Program-made: the position numbers and the translations under genes
Assembly (NCBI RefSeq): GCF_918797505.1
Contig: NC_092795.1
Coordinates: 63,483,056 to 63,547,055, forward strand
Direction of reading: 5' to 3'
DNA from: Bemisia tabaci
Taxonomy: Eukaryota > Arthropoda > Insecta > Hemiptera > Aleyrodidae
DNA: 64,000 bases
The notes under the pieces: generated by a model
The model's database searches: none
Seen by the model: the letters and a program-made list of their open reading frames with translations, nothing else
What the model was told of the DNA's origin: nothing
Shown here: in pieces, positions 53,001 to 62,972 of the stretch
How the letters are laid out: the number at the start of each line of letters is the position of its first letter
Numbering within the stretch: the stretch's first letter is position 1

Positions 53001-53776
53001 CTGACATGTAACGAAAACATCGTTGATAAATCCCACGACGAGATTGTCTTTTCCTATTTGTTTCATCAGAGCAGTTGCAGGGTTAACTAACTGCTGCTAC
53101 GTAAGAATATTCGCAAAAATCCTTAAAAAACCAGAATTCAAAAGAAGTTCTAGAATTTTTCTTCTTTGGAAGTAGTAAAATAGCCATGCAAAAATTATGT
53201 ATTTCTAATTTCAGAAAATCACTGGGATTTAGCCTGGGACACCTATAAAGAAGTGGCCGTGAAAATGTTGTCAATGCCGAAATTAACATTGCAACAAAGT
53301 TTTCACAATATTTTCGGAAATATATTTTCAATAGTTTAGTTTAATTTGTTAGTTTAGTTTTCAACAGTTCTAGACAAGAAAGCCGTTATATGTTTAACCC
53401 TAGTCTGCCAAACAAGTTTTTTCCACTAGTTTGCCTGTACCGGGTCAGTTTAGACCCGTATTTAAAGTACACAGGCTCTTCTTTTTTATTATTTTTTTTT
53501 TATGCATGCACGTATTTTAAATGATGTTTTATATCAGGGAAATCTAAAATTAGACTTACAGGCCTAATATTTTTTTCCTTCCAAAGTTTAGATTAGCCAA
53601 CATTCAACTTATTCATGAAAAACACAAATGGCCACTGTCGTGTCTGTTGTTCGGCCGTATAGCACCTGACCATTTGATCCATCGTAGCAGCCCCTGTTTT
53701 AGTTTTGTTGTAGTATATGATATCTGGCTTCAATTTTACCTTAGGGATGATAGCAGCATCATCATGGGTCGTTGAA

Positions 53777-53821
<45 letters not shown>

Positions 53822-56800
53822 CGAAAGTTTCCTAGGAAACGGGAGATGGGTCAGAACTGACTCTATATTGTTGTTCTCGCGGTAGTCGTGAAAAAAAAAG
53901 CTCTAGCCACTCGAAAATTTTTTTTCAATGATTTTCTTTTTAATTCATGTGCTTTAATGTTTTTGTAGAGCTATTTGTGAAGGTAAAGTTTCTAGGGGCA
54001 ACAGGTGAAGAATGGGCATTCTTTTACGAAGCGCCGGGTCTAAAATGACCCATGTTTGGTAGACTAGGGTTGAAAACTACAAATGTTCTAACGAAAATGA
54101 TGGTAAATTAATTGTTAACTAACCATATTGCAAAGCAATTTTTGCATCTGTTGTTCCATTGATGTGTATGTTTTTCTTTCATGGTTATTTTTGTATCACA
54201 GGGTATGAAGAGGTATGATGCAAGGCGCAAGCTCATCAGTTATTTGATACAGAAGAGACTTTATGTTGAGGAAAAACCTCACTCAATGGCTGTGCCTATT
54301 TGCTGTCGCTCAGGGGACATCATAGAGTTTTTGATGAAACCACAATGGTACTTTATTTTTTAGAATAATTTTTGTTTAGCACACAACTTTGTTTAAATCG
54401 GTCAGTTGTACTAGTCATAGACTAGTATTTTGATAATTTCAGTTTATAGCTCAGCAAAAAATACTAAGATTTGTCTAAATGCCAAGTTTCCATATCCAAT
54501 ATTTGCGGGGATATTGCCCATTAAATGACACAGCATATGACGTCATCTATCATGGTGGTGCATAACAGGTTTCTTCCACCTTGCCTTTATTCATGTTTTC
54601 AGTCAAGAATCCAGAGCAAGTGTCTGTGTCACTAATTGATGAATCCAAGATGAAAGAAACCATGGATGTATTACTGTGGTGGATGATGTGGATGTCATAC
54701 ACTGGGTTTTATTTGTACTTAATTTTGTTGACAATTTTGGATTCTAGCAGCCTCAGAGAAAAAACAACGGCCAACAACGGCCCTCTCCAGTAGACTTGTT
54801 GAAAATTCCTCAAAAAATGTTTTTGTACACTCTTTCTATGCTGAGAAAAAAATTACGCCATTAAGGTGATTGCCGGAAAAAGGGCCCATTACCGAATTAG
54901 TTGTTTCGAGTATAAACTCATCTGAATGGTTGATCTTGTTTTTGGTTTAAGACCGCACAGGAAGGAAATCTATGTTTGGAGTTTTTGGGTAGCTTGATTT
55001 ATTCCCTTGAAGGCTGTCAAGTTTATTTTTTTACAAAAATCAGTAAGTTTTAAAAAATTGTATTATCAGCTGCTTTACGATTTAACACACACAGTGGCCC
55101 CAAAATTGAAGAAAAAAATCATTCAAACGACCCATCATGTGAACAAAATGTACAGAAATCAATAGAGACCTATACGACCTGCTGTGAGATTAGGATTTTC
55201 GACCCCCTTCTCCCTCTTGCCAATCTAGTTCACAAAGAATAGTGTATAGAGAATAGAGAAGAATAGAGTTGAGATATTTTCATGATATTACCAGGAGGAT
55301 GATGCAGGATGCAAGGACTCAACGCCAGTTTGAGAAAATAACACCTGTGGGTGTATAAGTCCTTGTTTCAGTCACCCCCTCAATCGTTGACACAAGGCTC
55401 TTCTATTTGAAAGTAAAGCTATGATTAATAAATTTAGGGAAATTACAAAGGTACTGTTTCTAAAATGATTTCAGCCTTTTGATTTATTGTTCCCAACATT
55501 GTTCTTGATTCGGTAATGTTAAATTTCAAGCTTGCTTATACTGGTCTCCTGTTTCTAATCTCAAGGAGTCTTTCATTTGCTTTTAATTTCCATCTCAATT
55601 TTGTTTCAGGTTTCTCAAACTAGACATTGTAGCTGATAGAATTGTCAAATCTTTAAATGAAAATGAAGTAGATATTGAACCATCATCGGGTAAAAAAGCA
55701 CTAATTGATTGGTTCACATGTAATAAAAGGTAAAAATCTTGATAAGATGAAGCTCAATTGGATTGCATTTTGCAAAAAGGAACCACTAGCATTGCAATGT
55801 TGCTAAGATTGTGCAACCTCTTTTGTCTTGGAAGAAAAACCCGATTATCCATTAATAGTTTCTATTTTACTCGCTAAAAACAGTAAATTTAAGACAAAAA
55901 TTACCATCTAAATTTCATAGTTTTTCACGATTTCTGCAATTTTATTGCAAAAGATGAAGTTGTACAATCTTAGCATCATTGCAATGCTAGTGGTTCCTTT
56001 TTGCAAAATGCAATCCAATTTAGGAACATTTTTTTACAAGCAAATGAAGTATATTACCATAAAAAATTCACTCAGTTAAAATATTTATTTCTCATTGAAA
56101 AGTTTTTGTTGATTGCGACAAACTCATCCACATCATCTGGAGATTGCGCCTCGAGTTCAGGAGAAGGAACCTGAAGTGAAGTGATCGAAGAAGAGTTTTC
56201 AGTGTAGACCCAAAACTTGACAAGCAAATAAGTAGGCAGAGATATAGGTGAGTTTGTCAAAATTATCAACAAAATTTTCAAGTATCACAATAAAGCTCGA
56301 TTTGCCTCCAGACATTCTACCATAGTCTCACTTTTAATTAGTTTTATTTTTCTGAAAAATGTCAGTTATTAAAATGGAATTTCAGTTTATTCCAGTACTA
56401 ACAAAATTCCCTAAATTTTGAATTCATCTGGTTATCAATTATCAATATCAGTTATCAATGGTGAAACTGCAGAAAAACGTATCTCTGTCAGCAGCATTGG
56501 AGACTTTTTGCCATATTTTATTTTCTTCCTAGATAACTCCTTGATGTCCTCTCTTGATAAATTCGGTAATTTTTTTCTCTATGTAAAAGATATTTAGTGA
56601 AAATTTTGAGCCATGACAGTGGTTTGGTCACCTTTTAAAAAATGAAATAGGAGCAGAGATTTTGAAAAATCTGCCACCGAGATACGCATTTTTGCAGTTT
56701 TACTGAAGATATGTGAACCTAATTCTGTTTTCAAGCTATCAGTAACAACTGATATCTGCCAATAATGAAAAAAAAAATGATATATTTGTGTCTTTACAAT

Positions 56801-59800
56801 GTAAAACCTACCCCTCTGCCTAAAAATATCCTTTAATGATTCAAATTAAATTGTAATTCTTGATTAATGTAGGCCATGGTGCATCTCACGGCAAATGTGG
56901 TGGGGACATAGACTACCTTTATACTCCGCAAAAAATACCTGGGTGGCTGCTCACTCAATGGAAGAGGCCACAAAGAAAATAAAAGAGAAACTCAATTTGT
57001 CAGACGGCGAAATGAAAAACCTAGTCATTACACAAGATGAAGACGTTTTAGACACTTGGTTCTCCTCAGGTCTTCTGCCATTTTCCGTTTTTGGCTGGCC
57101 AAAGATTACAGAGGACTTGGAAAGATTCTACCCGTTGAGTTTGATGGAAACAGGGAATGACATCATTGGGTTCTGGGTGGCCCGAATGTTGACTTTAGGC
57201 CTCTTTGCGATGGATAAACTACCATTCAAGAAGGTGATTCTACATGGTCTAATCACCGATCCTCAGGGGCGCAAGATGTCGAAAAGCCGAGGCAATGTAA
57301 TAGATCCTCTGCATATTATTCATGGTATTTCATCAGAACAGCTCCAAGAAGAGCTCAAGAAGTCCTATCAATCTGGCCATCTCTCTGACAAAGAGTTCGA
57401 TATTGCATTGGCGGGCCAGAAGCGATTATTGCCAGTTGGAATTATGGAGTGCGGAGCTGATGCTTTAAGACTCACCCTCAGCTCCCATGATTTCAGGAGT
57501 AAGTATGCATGAGTATGAAAAGTTACCTATGGATGGCTTAATGTTTTTCAAAAGTTTCATTTTATTTTATTTTTTCAGAGTTATAGTTCATAGTTCATAA
57601 TGCATAGTTCCAAGTTCAAAGTTCATAGTTTGAAATTTACACAGAATAGTCTGCTCACAGCAAAGAAAATTCAAGGAAGTTTTTAAAAAAGTAGATTGAC
57701 TGGTTCTTGGAAGAAAAAATAAAGTATGCTTCGAAGTATGCAACGTTGTAATCGGAGGTACAAGGATTTGGAGGAGTTGAGTGGGAGATGTCTGTAATTT
57801 GCACTTTGGCCATCGCCATTTTTTTCCCAAAGGCGACTAACTCTCTTCATGGTTTCTGTTTTTAAATCAAAGCAAGTAGAAAAGCAACTAGTTTCAAATG
57901 GTTCCAGAAAGGTCCATAATGGATGACCAGACAAGTTACGAATTTAAAAAATATGTTTGCTTTATCAGCAAAATTTGATGTATAACACGATTTGTGCATT
58001 GACAATTATTGAAAGTAACTCCTAACCTAGGTAATAACGCTTTTGGATTCATAAATTCAAAGCTCTCACTCTCTGAAAAATCCCCTAATATACTTGAGTT
58101 AAATAGCACTCAAACGTCACTGCAACTGTCTCTGCAGAGTGAAAAATGGCAACTTCAATCTCAGCTCAGCCTGTTATTTACTTGTTAACTTGTTATCGAC
58201 ACTCCAAACAACACAGGACAGGGAAATAAAATTCCTCGATTGAGAAGCCTGCCAAAACCGTTGTGGTTGTTTGGCATAGATTTCAGTTTTTCTTGTGAGC
58301 GGGAAATCCAAATTTTTCGTAGCCCTTGCTCAGTAGAAACATCAATATCTTGGATTGGAGTAACCGTCAGCAATTTTTGTTTGTAAATCCATGTTTAACG
58401 TGAGATTTTATAGAGGAACCATGAATCAGAGTGCTCAAAATCATAGCTTGTCAAGTGATCCATTGGTTCTTGACAAATTATCTCATCATTCTTTGGAATG
58501 AAAACCTTGCAGAAACGACCCATTTTTGCAAATGCTCAGCTATTAACAAGAGAACCATATAACCACTGCACGTACTGGTCAAGGAGTTTCATACTGATAG
58601 GCAATTTCACCTTTGCATCTTTCACACTGTTTCAGACTCGTTCATTAAATTTGACTGGCAAGAATGCGAGAAGAATAGGAGGTTTTGCAACAAAATAGTG
58701 CAAGCATGCAAATTTTGTCGTCGTTGGGTCAATAAAGCCCATGCGTCCTCTACCGACCAGCCAGAAGTTTCTTCATCTTATCCAGAGGCGTGGATCTTAA
58801 GCCGCCTTGCAGATTGTGTCAGCCGAGTCAATAGTGGATTGGACAGTTACAACTTCCACCATGCGGCAAACGCCATTCTTCACTTTTTTGTCTTTGAATT
58901 CTGCGATATTTTTCTGGTGAGTATTTTTTACCAGAGATATCTTTTCTGTTTTTGGCATGCCATTCTACGAGTTTGGTTAAAAAGTAGTAACAAAGTAAAG
59001 CCCTTCCCAATAGCTATCAGCTTTCAGAGCTAGCAAAAATAAAATGTCACCATGGATTTAGTTTTACAGGCTAAGTAATCGAATGGGCAGACATGCAGGG
59101 CGACAATGCTTTGATTGAATGCTCAAGCCGCTTCTGACAAAAGTGGTTGTATCAGAGCTTTATCGGTATTTCAGAGCAAGATGTGTCGATAGATTACTGA
59201 CAAAGATACTTTTGAACACCCTTTCCTTTGCTGAGTAGATAAACTGTAAGCCCTGACAGATTGTGAAGTTCAAAAGCTGTATTCCTCTTTCTTCTCCTCC
59301 AGTTAGGTAAGAGTCTCATTATCAATGGTGAAACCAGAAAAATAATATATCAAATACAGTGCTCATGAAATTTCTGCTCTTACTTTGTTCTCCAAAAAGA
59401 AGGCTGTCTTGTGCTTTTGCATGAAATTTGTAAAAAATCCTCTAATTTAGTACCTATATGAATTAATTCCTGGTAGAAGGGTGTAACTGCTGTGCTCCGT
59501 TTCAAAATTGCATTTGGTATTTCATTTAATTACCCGCAGTTTGGTGGATCAATATACCTTACAAATAATTCAGTAATTTTTCTTTGTGTCTTGAGTAAGA
59601 ACTAAATATACTACTTTTCTAAAGTTTTAGTCCCTTGAGTGTGGAGAAGCTAAATATAATATCGCTAGCAATTTGGAGCTGTCCAATTGGCCAAAACTCT
59701 CCAAAAATCAAACAAAATGTCGTTTTTAGCAGTTTAGTGGCAGGAAAAGTAGAGGAGCGGCGGGTTTGAAGTTTTGCTTTTGGAATAATCTGTGTCAGGT

Positions 59801-62800
59801 GGTGGCATTAGTAGTATCACTCAATCTCAATTTCCACCGTGTAAATTAATTGCCCGCCATTCAGGATCACCACATGAACGCAAGACCTGAATACTATTTT
59901 GGATCTGATAAAATCATATTAACAAAATAGGTACAAACTTGTTTAAATTAAGATTCTGTGTTTTTTTACATTCAATTTTGAATATGTAGATAGCAATTAA
60001 ATGTGGGAGAATCGATGTAGGTATAAGACGAAAGATGCAAGGTCATTCCGTATCATTTTAACCGGGTGTTCAACCCACTGTCTTGGAATCAATGAAATTG
60101 TTTTTATATATTTGGTATAATGCTTTGTGCAAATTTTTACCTCCCTAGGGTGAATAATTTCCCGATTAGAAATTTTCAATAAAACTCAATTTTGGAGGTA
60201 CAAAATGAAGAGAATTGCTTTGCGTTATAAATGTCGGAAAAAAAAATTGAAGAGAAGCTGAGAAGAAAAATGGATTGTTAACTGTGTTTCAGGAAGCTGT
60301 TAAGCCTGTTCTGTACGATAGTTTTGCTCCTGTCATAGACTGGAATGAAGAAGATACTGCAACGTTGCCAGTCTCCCGCACCATGCTTTTATGCTTAGAG
60401 ACATATCTACGGCTCCTTGCACCTTTCATGCCCTTTCTCTCTGAAGAATTGTACTTTATCTTGACAGGAAAGAAAGTCCACAATGCTCCATTTCCTACTC
60501 AAGATCAATATGTTCAATTCAGGAATTCTAACCTGGATGCAGACTTTAGATATATAATGAACATTGTCAAAGGTAATAAGTTAAGATTTTTATCACTCTC
60601 AGATATTCTACTTATTCCTGCTAATTTTCGTGGTGAAAAAAAGCAAGTAATCTGCAACAAAATTTGAGCTTGCTTTACCATTTATTTAACATACGAATCA
60701 ACAAAATTCAGAGGACCCAGGGTGGAGTCATACCTCATGCTCGTTTCTTATATTACTTTGAAATCTCTCCCACATTATCAGATGCTTTTATAGCTGCATT
60801 ATTTTCATTTTTAATGAGTTTTCTACCTGTTCTTGCTGATTTATCTTGCATCTTCTCTTTGTATGGAATAATTTCTCAGCATAAGCCATCTTTTGACACT
60901 CATGAAAAACAAGCTCATGTTGTTTTTGCTGTCAGAATTTTTAAAATTTTAAAAAACACGAGACCAGTAAATTGTAGCAACAGATGAAAACTAATAAGAA
61001 AGATAACAGGAAGATTCATCAGGCAGAATAGGTCAACAAATCTCTAAAAAGTCATCACTGGAAAAAGTGAAAAAAATCAAGAGTAATAATTTCATTTACC
61101 TGAATTATTTCTTTCATCTAATTTCCAGCAATGAGACGTTCAACCGTGTGTCATAGCAAATACTTCCCTGACAAAGACTATCGTTTCAGCATTAGGACAA
61201 ACAATGCAGATATGCTCACTAATCACATTGATATGATCAAGACTTTAGGCAAATGCATCTCTGTTAATTTGGAGAAAGAGACTCCCACTAGTCCCTACTT
61301 CTTGGATACTCCAGTAGATGATAACACGAGTATCCATTTGCTGATTAATTTAGTAAGTAAACTTTTTTGCTCTTTTATGATGATATGATGCCCAAGAAAT
61401 CATGTCCATAGGATTAGGAGCAACAATCGCCAAAGTATTGATACTTCACTTAAGTAAATAAAAATTAAATAATGAAAAATTCACTCACATCAGTCCCAGT
61501 ATCGGGGTTTTACAGTGATCTGAAAAACCGGGAAAATCAGGGATGGGCAGCGAATTTGCAGTGACCCAGAAAAGTCGAGAGATTCAGAAGGAAGGTTAAG
61601 GAATCTTGCTAATAGCGTTTCGGCGTTCAGTCAATGCCATTCCAGAAAGGGAGAACCACTTCTTCTGAGTGCCATTTCCTACAATCTGAATCTCTGGAAG
61701 TGGAAATTTCACCAAAAATGTGAAGGTCAGCTCACGTTTTTGAATAAAAGGAGTCTAAATAGATCTTCAGTTTGAAGGCCAGGAAAAGTCAGAGAATTTG
61801 AAATGAAAAAAATTATGGATACCCTGCTGTAAGTAAGTTTTTTATGATTGATACTACGTGTACTAATTTAGCCCAAAAATGACAGATTACAAATCTTATA
61901 CTTGGCAAAACGTCTACTTGAGAAAGGCTATCCCTCTTACTTAAGAATTTCTGAAACTTGTTAATCATTGTTCAAAACTTTATGAGTTTCTCTAAATGAT
62001 TTTCTGTCAATACCGGGCTGCATTGACATCTGTATCATTATTTTTTGGTACTACACTGAAATGTATATCGTCATTCATCAGTATCTGAAAAAAAGATTTA
62101 TGCCTGTTAGGAGCTGTTCTCATATCAAGGTATCATTATATCCCTGATAATGTCTTGATCCAAATAGACTAGCAAACACCATCTATGTATGTTGATCTAC
62201 TTTCTGTATCTAAAAGAATTCTAACCGAGTGGTAAACACTAACTACTTTATGGGGGAATAACTTATTATTACTGAATCTTAGGCTTGGTGTTAGATATCA
62301 TAACCATTTTTTTACACCTACCGACGACGAAAGTGCTACACAAGGTATCCTCATTGCGGTGGTTCAAAATATCTGTTCCTATTTTATTTTTCGAGGAGAT
62401 ACGAGCCACCTTCATAGCTCGAAATTCTTACAGAATATTTTGCTAATGGAGAAGGAAAAGCAAGGAAGTTTTCGAGGAATTACGTTGACTAGTTTTCCAA
62501 GGAATCAATAAAGTATGACAGGAAGTCTGGAACGTCGCAAACTGAGTTACGTGATTTCGCACTTTGGCCATTGATAGAGATCCTTCACTAAGTATATTAA
62601 AAATGCAAGTAACTCAATACTTTCAAGTTATAAGTTATGTTTCTTTGGTACTCAACATTAGGGAAGTATTATTATTTTTGGTGGTTACAATAGAAATAGA
62701 TGACCACCTACTCAGCCTCAATTGAGTTAAAAAAATAATCCTCCATTTCTGTGTGTTTTCTTTCGAGATCAGATTTTGAAGCAAGTAACCAATTTCTTTT

Positions 62801-62972
62801 ACTTTTTAATTTTCAGCAAGACTTTGATTTACTAGCGTATGAGAGGCAGGTGACTGCAAAACATGATAGTTTACAAAAGAAATTGAAGTCTTGGACAAGA
62901 GGGCATCCACAGGAAAAATATCAAAACGCACAGCCAAAGAAAGTAAAACTGCATCACGAAAAAGAGGTATAA
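37295..62972 (+). CDS. VARS2: valyl-tRNA synthetase, probably mitochondrial
   Basis: Twelve exons chain in phase: 37295-37511, 44618-44864, 46574-46802, 51450-51629, 52803-52933, 54202-54347, 55610-55729, 56873-57498, 58636-58916, 60293-60572, 61129-61352 and 62817-62972 (TAA), about 945 codons. This is a class I synthetase that charges tRNA-Val. HIGH appears as HLGH (37462-37473) after [13 protein letters not shown] is at 57273-57287, followed by RGNVIDP. The CP1 editing domain has [17 protein letters not shown] and [15 protein letters not shown]. The Rossmann core continues with [13 protein letters not shown] and [12 protein letters not shown]. The anticodon-binding domain covers the exons from 58636. 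The segment [12 protein letters not shown] and the short basic C-terminus resemble mitochondrial VARS2 more than cytosolic VARS1. The first visible exon begins in mid-codon (one base donated), so a 5' exon with the start and targeting peptide, roughly 100 residues in human VARS2, was not found. Introns carry the nested NDUFAF1 gene, a scaffold gap and an APE-type LINE. Confidence 0.93.
37878..38024. repeat. poly-T then poly-A runs
   Basis: A poly-T run of about 25 (37878-37902) is followed about 95 bp later by a poly-A run of about 30 (37997-38024). Together they could fold into a hairpin. They may mark two retroposed ends, or be assembly-sensitive microsatellites, in the first large VARS2 intron. 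Confidence 0.7.
38763..38900. repeat. dispersed repeat family A, copy 1
   Basis: It shares the core ataaagtatgacaggaagtc and following gacgtcgcaaa words with 62429-62573, and more weakly with 57637-57818. In a VARS2 intron. Class unknown. Confidence 0.6.
39208..39474. repeat. fold-back repeat, about 60-bp arms
   Basis: The left arm caaattgaggcactggatgc and so on (39208-39273) is complementary to 39413-39474, which ends gcatccagtgcctcaattg. A third copy of the same unit, in the orientation of the right arm, lies at 12626-12685 in WDR26. A 17-base G run sits just to the left. Confidence 0.65.
40442..40447 (-). terminator. polyadenylation signal of NDUFAF1
   Basis: An AATAAA on the minus strand (plus strand tttatt) lies about 30 bp after the NDUFAF1 stop codon. 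It is well placed for a short 3' UTR. Confidence 0.5.
40478..41437 (-). CDS. NDUFAF1: complex I intermediate-associated protein 30 (NDUFAF1), intronless
   Basis: A single open frame of 319 codons starts at an ATG (41437) and ends in TAA (40478). It carries the CIA30 domain: [20 protein letters not shown], then [20 protein letters not shown], then [16 protein letters not shown], and a C-terminus with [18 protein letters not shown]1 is a mitochondrial assembly factor for respiratory complex I. Length is close to human NDUFAF1 (327 aa). The N-terminus has Arg/Leu/Ser-rich stretches around [13 protein letters not shown] that could act as a targeting peptide, and an in-frame Met within it offers an alternative start. 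The gene lies wholly inside the VARS2 intron 37512-44617, on the opposite strand. It has no introns, which could mean a retrocopy, but the frame is intact, and no poly-A tail or flanking repeat was seen. A minus-strand AATAAA sits at 40442-40447. Confidence 0.95.
   Translation of the reverse strand: MQCYKCYHLLSPTSMKNVLRLPLAQSLSCIKYSPAGPIVPSVIVLNSRSYIYEPDKKGKGYPYQKDVWPEFFKLENYRGIWPFIVKESKNAWEEFKDHWRNDPIMDYRHNEVDIWWRFRTEKDLEKWVVTTDSDLAVGRSEASLTISPQGYALFSGKISTDFPQDGIIKRSGFANLGSLPAMKSFGRETAYDWTLYTHLVMRVRGDGRSYMINMHLKNTADAWWFDIYHFILFTRGGPYWQTSKIPLSKFFLGSKGRIQDSQFPPPLERIMKLSFTIGEGTQSGPFSLEIQYIGLTHDDTHREETAYEMYQVPVFLVAH
41816..43255. mobile_element. possible DNA transposon with inverted ends
   Basis: Left ctatactatggaacgtcgtt...gggactttac and right ataaagtcccagacgacgttccatactata are imperfect inverted repeats about 1.4 kb apart. 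The interior is AT-rich and non-coding. It lies just upstream of NDUFAF1, within the VARS2 intron. Confidence 0.5.
43286..43719. mobile_element. MITE with 30-bp terminal inverted repeats
   Basis: The left end tagagtccctttataccaga and the complementary right end pair over about 30 bp. Inner blocks gaccgaaacgagtgcacc and ggtgcactcgtttcggcc also pair. Length 434 bp. It lies shortly before the scaffold gap. Confidence 0.75.
43847..44346. other. scaffold gap (500 N)
   Basis: Exactly 500 undetermined bases in the VARS2 intron 37512-44617. The round number suggests a placeholder rather than a measured size. Confidence 0.99.
45018..45984. mobile_element. element with TACAGGGTGTC-type ends
   Basis: The left end atacagggtgtctgtaagta and the right end ggacaccgtgtata form short inverted repeats next to TA. 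The interior contains several related blocks (for example the aattgccg / ttgccaatttcg words at 45450-45740) and no recognisable transposase. In the VARS2 intron 44865-46573. Confidence 0.5.
46771..47295. repeat. left flanking direct repeat of the LINE
   Basis: This stretch of about 525 bp recurs at 50224-50745 in the same orientation with only small differences, mainly A/C microsatellite length and a few bases near 46977-46995. It begins inside the VARS2 exon 46574-46802, so the last 32 exon bases and the GT donor are duplicated. Confidence 0.95.
47296..50223 (-). mobile_element. APE-type LINE (non-LTR retrotransposon), nearly intact
   Basis: A 2.9-kb minus-strand element bounded exactly by the two direct repeats. 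The 3' end carries a short AAGTAAGTAA-type tail in place of a long poly-A. The 5' end begins only about 25 bp before the open frame, so it is probably 5'-truncated. The protein resembles the craniofacial-development-protein-2-like / RTE-type family of insect genomes; the clade is inferred. Confidence 0.9.
47319..50198 (-). CDS. LINE endonuclease-reverse transcriptase polyprotein
   Basis: One open frame of 959 codons. An apurinic-type endonuclease comes first ([10 protein letters not shown], then [10 protein letters not shown], then [10 protein letters not shown]). A Lys/Glu-rich linker follows. The reverse transcriptase has [21 protein letters not shown] (motif A Asp), [13 protein letters not shown] (motif B) and [11 protein letters not shown] (motif C, YADD). 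A C-terminal region has [21 protein letters not shown] and [12 protein letters not shown]. These are the enzymes of target-primed reverse transcription. The usual start of the endonuclease (the TWNVR-type motif with a catalytic Asn) is absent: the frame opens [20 protein letters not shown]. The rest has no stop or frameshift, which suggests recent insertion. The visible start Met may not be the native one. Confidence 0.95.
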   Translation of the reverse strand: MMEVAKELQKYAIDAIAVQEIRWQGEGRIDKKEFSMIYSGTSENTGQFGTGFLLSKAARNTLLEYENINHRICRIRIKGKFRNITIVSVHAPTEEKEETEKESFYEALEKVCTKVSQHDMLIVLGDFNAKVGKNEDQKQVAGIHTLHEKNNDNGNMMVQFAARNKLYVKSTAFDHKRIHLGTWKIPGSEEVNQIDHVLVSSRHMSSVIDVKSCRGPNCDSDHFLVKVKVRERIANVMKGPKHEVKRWATENLSKNKELQKKYVDVLNSKLTQETDGMEGRDQTPEEIWTVTEKVILEAAKETIGEKRKTRNEEWFDEECMNIIDQKNDARKKMLQRNTRGNEERYHKARKEANKLLRKKKKEAMIQQMEEIEQLSKQNESRKFYAAVNRMRKGFQPKTSGCRSKDGQLLGEEKDIMERWAEHFEELLNEKERMILNDKETMEKEDHTNEDDLSQTPTIEEVAERIRRMKNNKAPGEDGITAELLKNGGQMLIKEMHELIKAIWKSEKMPSKWNIGTICPIFKKGDKLECKNYRGITLLSTAYKIMSSILNERLKKVVEKEIGEYQCGFRTGRGTADQLFVIRQTMEKCHEYGIDLHMLFVDFKEAFDSVNRKALIKALDEMNVPRKLIKLITMTMSSTKAKVKIGNKVSNVFDFNKGVKQGDGLSSTLFIIALHMAVKHVDQRGTIFTKSSQTCAYADDIALIARTKEKLIEIYKELEKRARDLGLVVNVIKTKYMILSSSESRRKPQNLIIDGKEFEGVKKFKYLGNLIDNEARTTTSIKDRIQTGNAAYYANLKLIKSRLISRKTKLQIYKTLIRPIVTYGGETWTMTENDKSMLRRFERKIIRRIFGAIKENGEWRIRNNGEIDKILEQEDIVRFIKSQRIQWLGHVSRMKEERMPKRIMKAKVLSKRKRGRPGLRWQDEVEKDLRVMNVSGWKEKTMDRTGWRRVVLEAKAHPGL
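50224..50745. repeat. right flanking direct repeat of the LINE
   Basis: Second copy of 46771-47295. It includes a duplicate of the exon tail and splice donor (gcgaaa|gtaagt near 50255), but no acceptor precedes it, so it should not be spliced as an exon. Confidence 0.95.
50906..51249. mobile_element. fold-back MITE in VARS2 intron
   Basis: The left arm aatgggtcagttgggctggt pairs with the right-end complement (caactggcccatt). Further pairing runs through catgttttgatgc / gcattaaaacatg and gatctgcc / ggacagatc words. The central part contains atgacgtcatcc, also met at 54540-54550. Non-coding. Confidence 0.7.
53398..54069. mobile_element. piggyBac-like MITE
   Basis: The left end CCCTAGTCTGCCAAAC follows TTAA. 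The right end GTTTGGTAGACTAGGG is followed by TTGA, a one-base variant of TTAA. CCCTAG ends at a TTAA target are typical of piggyBac elements. The interior has no transposase and includes an A run of about 40 (53779-53819). In the VARS2 intron 52934-54201. Confidence 0.75.
55756..56020. mobile_element. fold-back MITE with about 75-bp arms
   Basis: The left arm aattggattgcattttgcaa and on through ccactagcattgcaatg is matched by its complement ending at 56020. The loop is AT-rich. In the VARS2 intron 55730-56872. Confidence 0.8.
56458..56710. repeat. small inverted repeat
   Basis: ggtgaaactgcagaaaaacg with gtatctctg on the left pairs with gagatacgcatttttgcagt on the right. Probably another small fold-back element. 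Confidence 0.5.
57637..57818. repeat. dispersed repeat family A, copy 2
   Basis: It shares attcaaggaagttttt, ataaagtatg and gcactttggccatcg-type words with 62429-62573 and 38763-38900. A short run of agttcata words (57580-57630) precedes it. Confidence 0.5.
58030..58385. repeat. dispersed repeat family B, copy 2
   Basis: Counterpart of 8960-9300, in the VARS2 intron just before the exon at 58636. Same orientation and collinear blocks, with much divergence. Confidence 0.55.
59040..60290 (+). other. VARS2 intron, no distinct content
   Basis: AT-rich intron between exons 58636-58916 and 60293-60572. No domain, RNA gene or clear repeat recognised. Confidence 0.4.
62429..62573. repeat. dispersed repeat family A, copy 3
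   Basis: Closest relative of 38763-38900 in the window (shared ataaagtatgacaggaagtc and cgtcgcaaa). In the last VARS2 intron. Confidence 0.6.
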
